From Rhinopomastus cyanomelas (Eukaryota; Chordata; Aves; Bucerotiformes; Rhinopomastidae), in NCBI GenBank assembly GCA_013400115.1, contig VXBP01009430.1, positions 124,001 to 188,000 of the forward strand: 64,000 nucleotides of DNA, in the 5' to 3' direction. Both the position numbers and the translations under genes were made by a program. Under the pieces are notes generated by a model that was not told the origin of the DNA, did no database searches, and worked only from the letters and a program-made list of their open reading frames with translations. Position 1 is the first letter of the stretch. Each line of letters starts with the position of its first letter. Below are positions 51,601-57,600 of this stretch, piece after piece.

Positions 51601-54600
51601 GACTGGAAACTCCTTTCAACACAAGACACTTCTACTGAAGCTTTACCTGCAGTTTTTTCACTTGGTTTGCAATTTCTCTCTCTTTTTCTTCCACTACAGC
51701 TTTCAACTTCTTTATGTGTTGTTCTTCCCCTTTCAACCTGCAGAGATGGTTTAGAAAGAAAGAAAAAGGGTTAAGGAAGGAATTTATGCTAAAAAAGGAT
51801 GGATACTCTAGCAGTGGCAGCAGATAACTAAGTTTTGTGTGCTATATGCAATTGCTGGCCTGCAGCAAGCCAGTCAGCAAACAAGGTTACTTATAGCTGA
51901 TCACAAGTGGAAGAGAAACAACTGATCACCTAAGTGAATCCTGCAAGCCAGGGGCCAAGGCCACTCTCCCAATGCTGAGGCTGCCTAAGGTACCATGTAC
52001 TGGTCACACAGGAGCTCTGCTGGGAGAGCAGAACATGACATGAACTGCCTTGAAGACAGAGCCCTTTCTTGGCACAGTCTCATACAACCTTCCCCTGACT
52101 TGGAGCAGCCAGACAAAGCAGAGAGGAAAGTCTGGCAGCATTTCTCAATAAAACAGGAGCTGGAAAGCTGGCTATTGCATCTGAGGCTGGCAAACGGGGT
52201 CTGTTCATTGCTTTTACTGACTCAACCACAGGCATTTAAACGCAACAGAAGGAGAAATTATCAGCAGATAAGTTGCAGAAGCAATTTCACTAGTTAGCAG
52301 ACCCCTGCACATTCATTTTGCAAAGTGTAGGAGCACTGCTACTCCAACAGGCTGGGCAGGGACACCAGACACTCGCTCTGATATGTGGTGGCAAGCGATG
52401 CACTGGCTGGTCTATATCCATCCACACTAACAGCCCATAAAATCCTTGAAACCATTTGATACAGTCTAATTCAAGATAAAACAAACCAGCACCGAATGCT
52501 TATTATCAGCAGGCACTTGAGAAACAGCTACTAAACATACTCACAGGCTTTCCAGGTCCTGGACTTGAGATGCAGTAGATACCTGAAAAACAAAGTCATT
52601 CCCAATCTCATTCTGATGGCACAAAAAAATTTTCAAATTAAACAGCAACGTTTTGCATAAAAGGGGTCCCCACACTGCTTGCAAGATCCTTGCCAAAGAA
52701 ATACCAGGGATTTTACATCAGATACCGCTCCAAGAACATCTAACACACAACACGGATTCTGGATTTCAGACACCCAGCTTAAACCAAACTTCACAACAGC
52801 TAGTTTCTTTCCTTTGGGATCAATGCCTGTCTACACGTAAACCCAAAACAAAGACAGGCACTTGGCTTCTCCCCTTTATTACTGACAAAAATCCAAACTG
52901 AGCTTGAATACCACCTTATTGAAAATAACTCTTCCATTAAATAGCTCTTGGCTTCAGGGATGGATAAAATCAAAAGCCAAAATATTTCAGCCAGGTGCAA
53001 CGTCTGCAACAGGTAAAGGTGGGAAGAAATTACAGAAAAGTCTGACCACTTCAAGAGCTGCTGTGTTCAGTTACAACCCCAGTTCCTCCATGATCATAGA
53101 CCAACAGGGACTATACTTCAGTCTGGCAAGGAGGTACCTACAACCCAGTTATGATTCTGTCTATGAGCTCCAAAGTTTCCAGACCTCCATAGATATTTGT
53201 TATACCCAGGTTAAAGAAAAGCTCTTAGAACTTGTTTTCCATATAAAACCCAAACATAGTCGAGCTAGTGGGCTCTCTGCACTGGAGACTACCCAGTTTA
53301 GTCAAATAAGATATAAAATAGTGCTCTAAGGTGAAGTTGATGTAAATCCTAGAAGACAAAACCAGGACTGAGCAGCACTCCCAAATCATATCCACTCTGC
53401 AGGCCATACCTGTTGGAGCTGTTGCAGGTTTTGTTGTTCTAACTCCTGTACTTTACTGGTTAAGTGTGCAATTGTATCATTCTGACCCTTTGAACAGAAT
53501 AAAAAGGCAATTTTAGAAGTGCAAATATAGCTTTTCCCCAGCCAGAAATACTTCAGCAGGACTTAATTTCCCTTTAGAATACCAAAGGAACTTACCTGCA
53601 GCCTTTCTCCTTTCTTAGCAATCTCCTTCTCCTTCTCTTCCAATAAGGACTCCATGGTTTTCACCTGGTTTTCTTTCCCCTTCAAACTGCACCATTAAAC
53701 ACACACAGACACAGCACAAACCCTTTAACTTTCTCCATTTGAGGAAGAGGGCAACCTATGCTTTGCAGCATGTAAGAAAAGCAACAGTGATCAAACACAA
53801 TTCAGCTGCTAAGAATCAATGTGTGAACACTTTTACTTTAGTGTGGGTTAGTGAGAGATGTCCTCGATCACTGGAACTAATCATTAAGCAAAAGCAAGCT
53901 TGGTGCTGACATACTGCAGGGATTTCTTACACACACACACACACACACGCACGCATGCTCTCCTCATCGAAAAAAAAAACCCAAATCACCTTCTGCCCCC
54001 CAATCCCAGCTGACCACAGTGCCTCATTTCTCACCCACTCAGCTACAACACAGATTGTCACCAGGGTTTGCCATAGTGCCTTCCTACATCTTTCCATCCC
54101 AACCTGAATTTAGTCCCTTGTAGTTTAGTTAGTGAGTGCCCACAAAGCCACACAGCACCTCATCATGTTTGCGGTCTCAGAAAGAACTAGGTACTTCTAG
54201 TAAGGGCACACATCCACTAAGACCAGTTACTAGCCTGGATTGCTTTACTTGAAAACACATACACCAGGCAGCAACATTTGAACTTAAAATAGCCCAAAGC
54301 AGGTAAGGTAGGGATGCACAGGGTTGATCAGACAAACAAACAGCTGGACTTACAGAGTCTGAAGTTCTTTGACTTGCGATGTGACTGACACCTAAAGAAA
54401 ACAGACAGTACTTGAGTTGAGAGCACATGGCAAAGCTATAAACTGACATCAGGCATCTAAAACAGGCACTACTTGTTACAGTTCTGCAAACATAAACACA
54501 CACTTAGGGGGGTTTGTATGTGGGAGGGGAAATAAACAATGATAAACCAAGTGTCTCTGCTATTTGTTCTCTCCACATTTAAACTGGGACTTCCAGAGCA

Positions 54601-57600
54601 GAGATAGTGCAAACAGGAACATGAGCAGACCCACTTGCAGCTTCCTTCCACCCTGAGACACAGGAGAAACAGACACTGATGATGACAACCGTCTCACTGG
54701 CACCAGCAGCTCCATTTAAACCTCTGCACAAGCAAGTACTCTGCAGATCCTCACTCTAGTGTCAGCATTCCCTTAAAATTCCCATTCAGAGGCTGAACAT
54801 GGATCAAAGAGACAAGATTTAGAGGGAATATTTCCTTTGGGTTTTGTCTGACCATGGCTTTTATAACCTGTGTGGATACTGGCTGTGTAAACCACTAGGC
54901 TCAGGCAGGAGTCTGACATCCCCAGATATTTCCATCTGCTTGCAGGAAACCCAAACATGTACACCATTCAGCACTCTGGAGCAAAAATCCCTCATAGGGA
55001 GCTTTCCAGAGACTACAACTAAGAGTGTGCATCTAACTCTGGGCTCTGTGTCAGCTCCAGGGAAGGAAACACACATAAATAATTCCTCCAGTTTCTGAAG
55101 TCTGTTTAGGAGGAAGAGTCTGAGATGAAAACACATTGTATGAAGTTTTGTCTAAGAAAGGACAAAACTTTAAAACTCAGGAAAGAAAAAAGGGCGACAC
55201 GTTGGAATGTAGCTAGAAAGACTGAAAAAAGTGCACACAAAACCAAAAAAGGAAACAACACAAGCAGCCCAAAGTCCCCACATACATCCAAACAAGCAAA
55301 TTTCCTGACAGCACGAAGGATGGATGGAGCTGGTTGCAGAATGGGCTCCCTAAGGACACGTGCTTTCCGGTTGTTTCGGATGCCAGACAGCCAAGGTGCC
55401 AAAAACAGCCAGTACTCCTCCGTTCCTGCATTCCTGAGAATCAGCACAAAACTGCCTCTGCCAAAACAGGCTTTTTAGACTCTGGGAAGAAAACAATCTT
55501 AGGTCTACCTGGAAACCAGATACTGGTTGAGTCTGTGGGATTGTTCTAGCAACATAGAAAAGCCAACAAAAGGAGAAGCAGCTTCAGCATTGAGTTTTCC
55601 AAGTTGCCGGCCTCAAGGGAAGTCCCAGGCTTTCATGTTTATTACAGGGACAGTTTGTGACAAACCCACCCAGAGCTCATGCTACAGTGCTCTTCAGTCC
55701 TAGCAATTCATACTAAAAATCCCAAAAGCTAAGCCATCCAGGGAAATGTGGGTTTTGAAGGCCAGCAGTAGCTGCACTACATATTTACAGCCTTTTATCC
55801 AAGAGTAGTGTAGTTCTATTATTAAAAAGTTCCTTTACCAATGACAGTGAAAGAAAACACACAAGAACAGACATGAGTGAGCAGCGCATCCAAGGCAAGG
55901 CTGTTTCACACTGCTGGCACTAAGGTGTGTTACCTGTTTCTCCATCTCAAGTTGGGTATTTCCTACTTCTTCTTTCAGAGCCTCTATTTCCTGTGTCAAA
56001 GCCTTTTCAATGACAAAATAGACAGGATTGGACAATGGAAACACAAAAACACCACAAAAAATGGATGCTACAAATTCATTGCTATCGGATGCCATGCAGT
56101 AACAAAGAAATGGTAGTCAGTGGCATAGGCAGATGAAGGAAAGGAGGTATTGCAGAGGAAGGTACCTGAACAGTCTTCTCCTTGCTTGCTACTTTAAGGA
56201 TTTCGGCTTGTAGAAGTTCTTCCACTGACTTGATTTTTCCATCCTTCTCGTGGATCCTTAAAGAGAGCAGAGGAAAGACATTAATTGGCTGAACAACAGC
56301 ACGACATGAGCAAATAACTTAAGATTCGGTTCTGTTATCACATCCACAGCTTCTGGGATCCACGGTGGGAACAAGGAGAAATAAATAGGAGGAATAAGAC
56401 TGGAAATAGCACAGAACAAGCTGGCTTTACATAACCACCAGTTCACACTGTCTAAAAATGCAATAGTCCCTGGAATGACACACACATTAATTCAGCCTTC
56501 ACTGGGCATTCCAGCAAAGCATTTGTGAACCTCACATAGAAAGGAGGCATGCTAACTCCTCTTAGACTGCCTAGTGAAGAAAAACAACTGACAATTCAGC
56601 ATAATTCCTTGCCTAGGCAAAGCCAGACTTCTGATGTTAATTGCTTAGCAGAGAAGCAACTGGATTTCCAGCTGATCTGATGTGTTTTCTAAGTGCTAAT
56701 GCTTCCTGTCACACACACTGCTTGGCCAGTTAAAAGCAAATCACTTCAAAGGAGCCAAGTACTCAGTCTCAAAATAAAGACAGACAGAAGAAACAATCAG
56801 ACATTAAATCTGTGCGGTCACTTACACTTTCTGGAGTTCTTCCACCAAGGATTGGAAGGAAACCTGTTCAAAACAGAGCTTCAGCTTAGGCAAAGAGAAC
56901 AAAATACAAATCTGCAAGTATTGCAGGGTAACAAGTAAAGAGCTTGAGAGCTGTGGGTAAACTATTTAACACCTGGTTGCTCCTGAGAAAAGTAACTGTT
57001 GGTCCCCAGTTCCTGACAAAGCAATAACAGCAACTCCACTATTGCTTCTCAGTTCCAGGAAAACCAAATCAAACCCAAAGCACCTTTACCAAAAGAGATA
57101 TAGGACAGAAGTTTGATAAGGTCAGCTTATTTGGACTGGAGCTACTCTACTCCTTTCCAGGGCTCCCGAGCTTCTCCTCTCCCAGAAGTTATTTCATAGA
57201 AACCAAGTTACCTCCTGAGTTCTCCAAGCTGAGTTGGATGTCCAAGGAAATACCAAATCAGCACCACAATACTGTGACCATGTCACTGAGCAGTCAAACA
57301 GAATGTGCAGCAGTGATGCAGCCCCAAGTGTGGATTAAGTCAGAAAGCTCAAACACAATTAAGCTGGTGCTTGGGGAAAAAAAGCAACCCCTAGCCATTT
57401 CAGTACATGGCAACCACAAACCAACCCAGAACCTTTACATCTGCCACATTTCTGACACTTATGCAAAGGAAGGATTTCACAGAAGTTACCAGCTTCAAGA
57501 CCAACACTGGAAGAAAACAGGATGCTTTGCCAATGGGCTTCATGGGCATCTTCACCTCTTTCCCTTGACTTTTGCAACCACAGCAAGATCCTTTTCAGAT

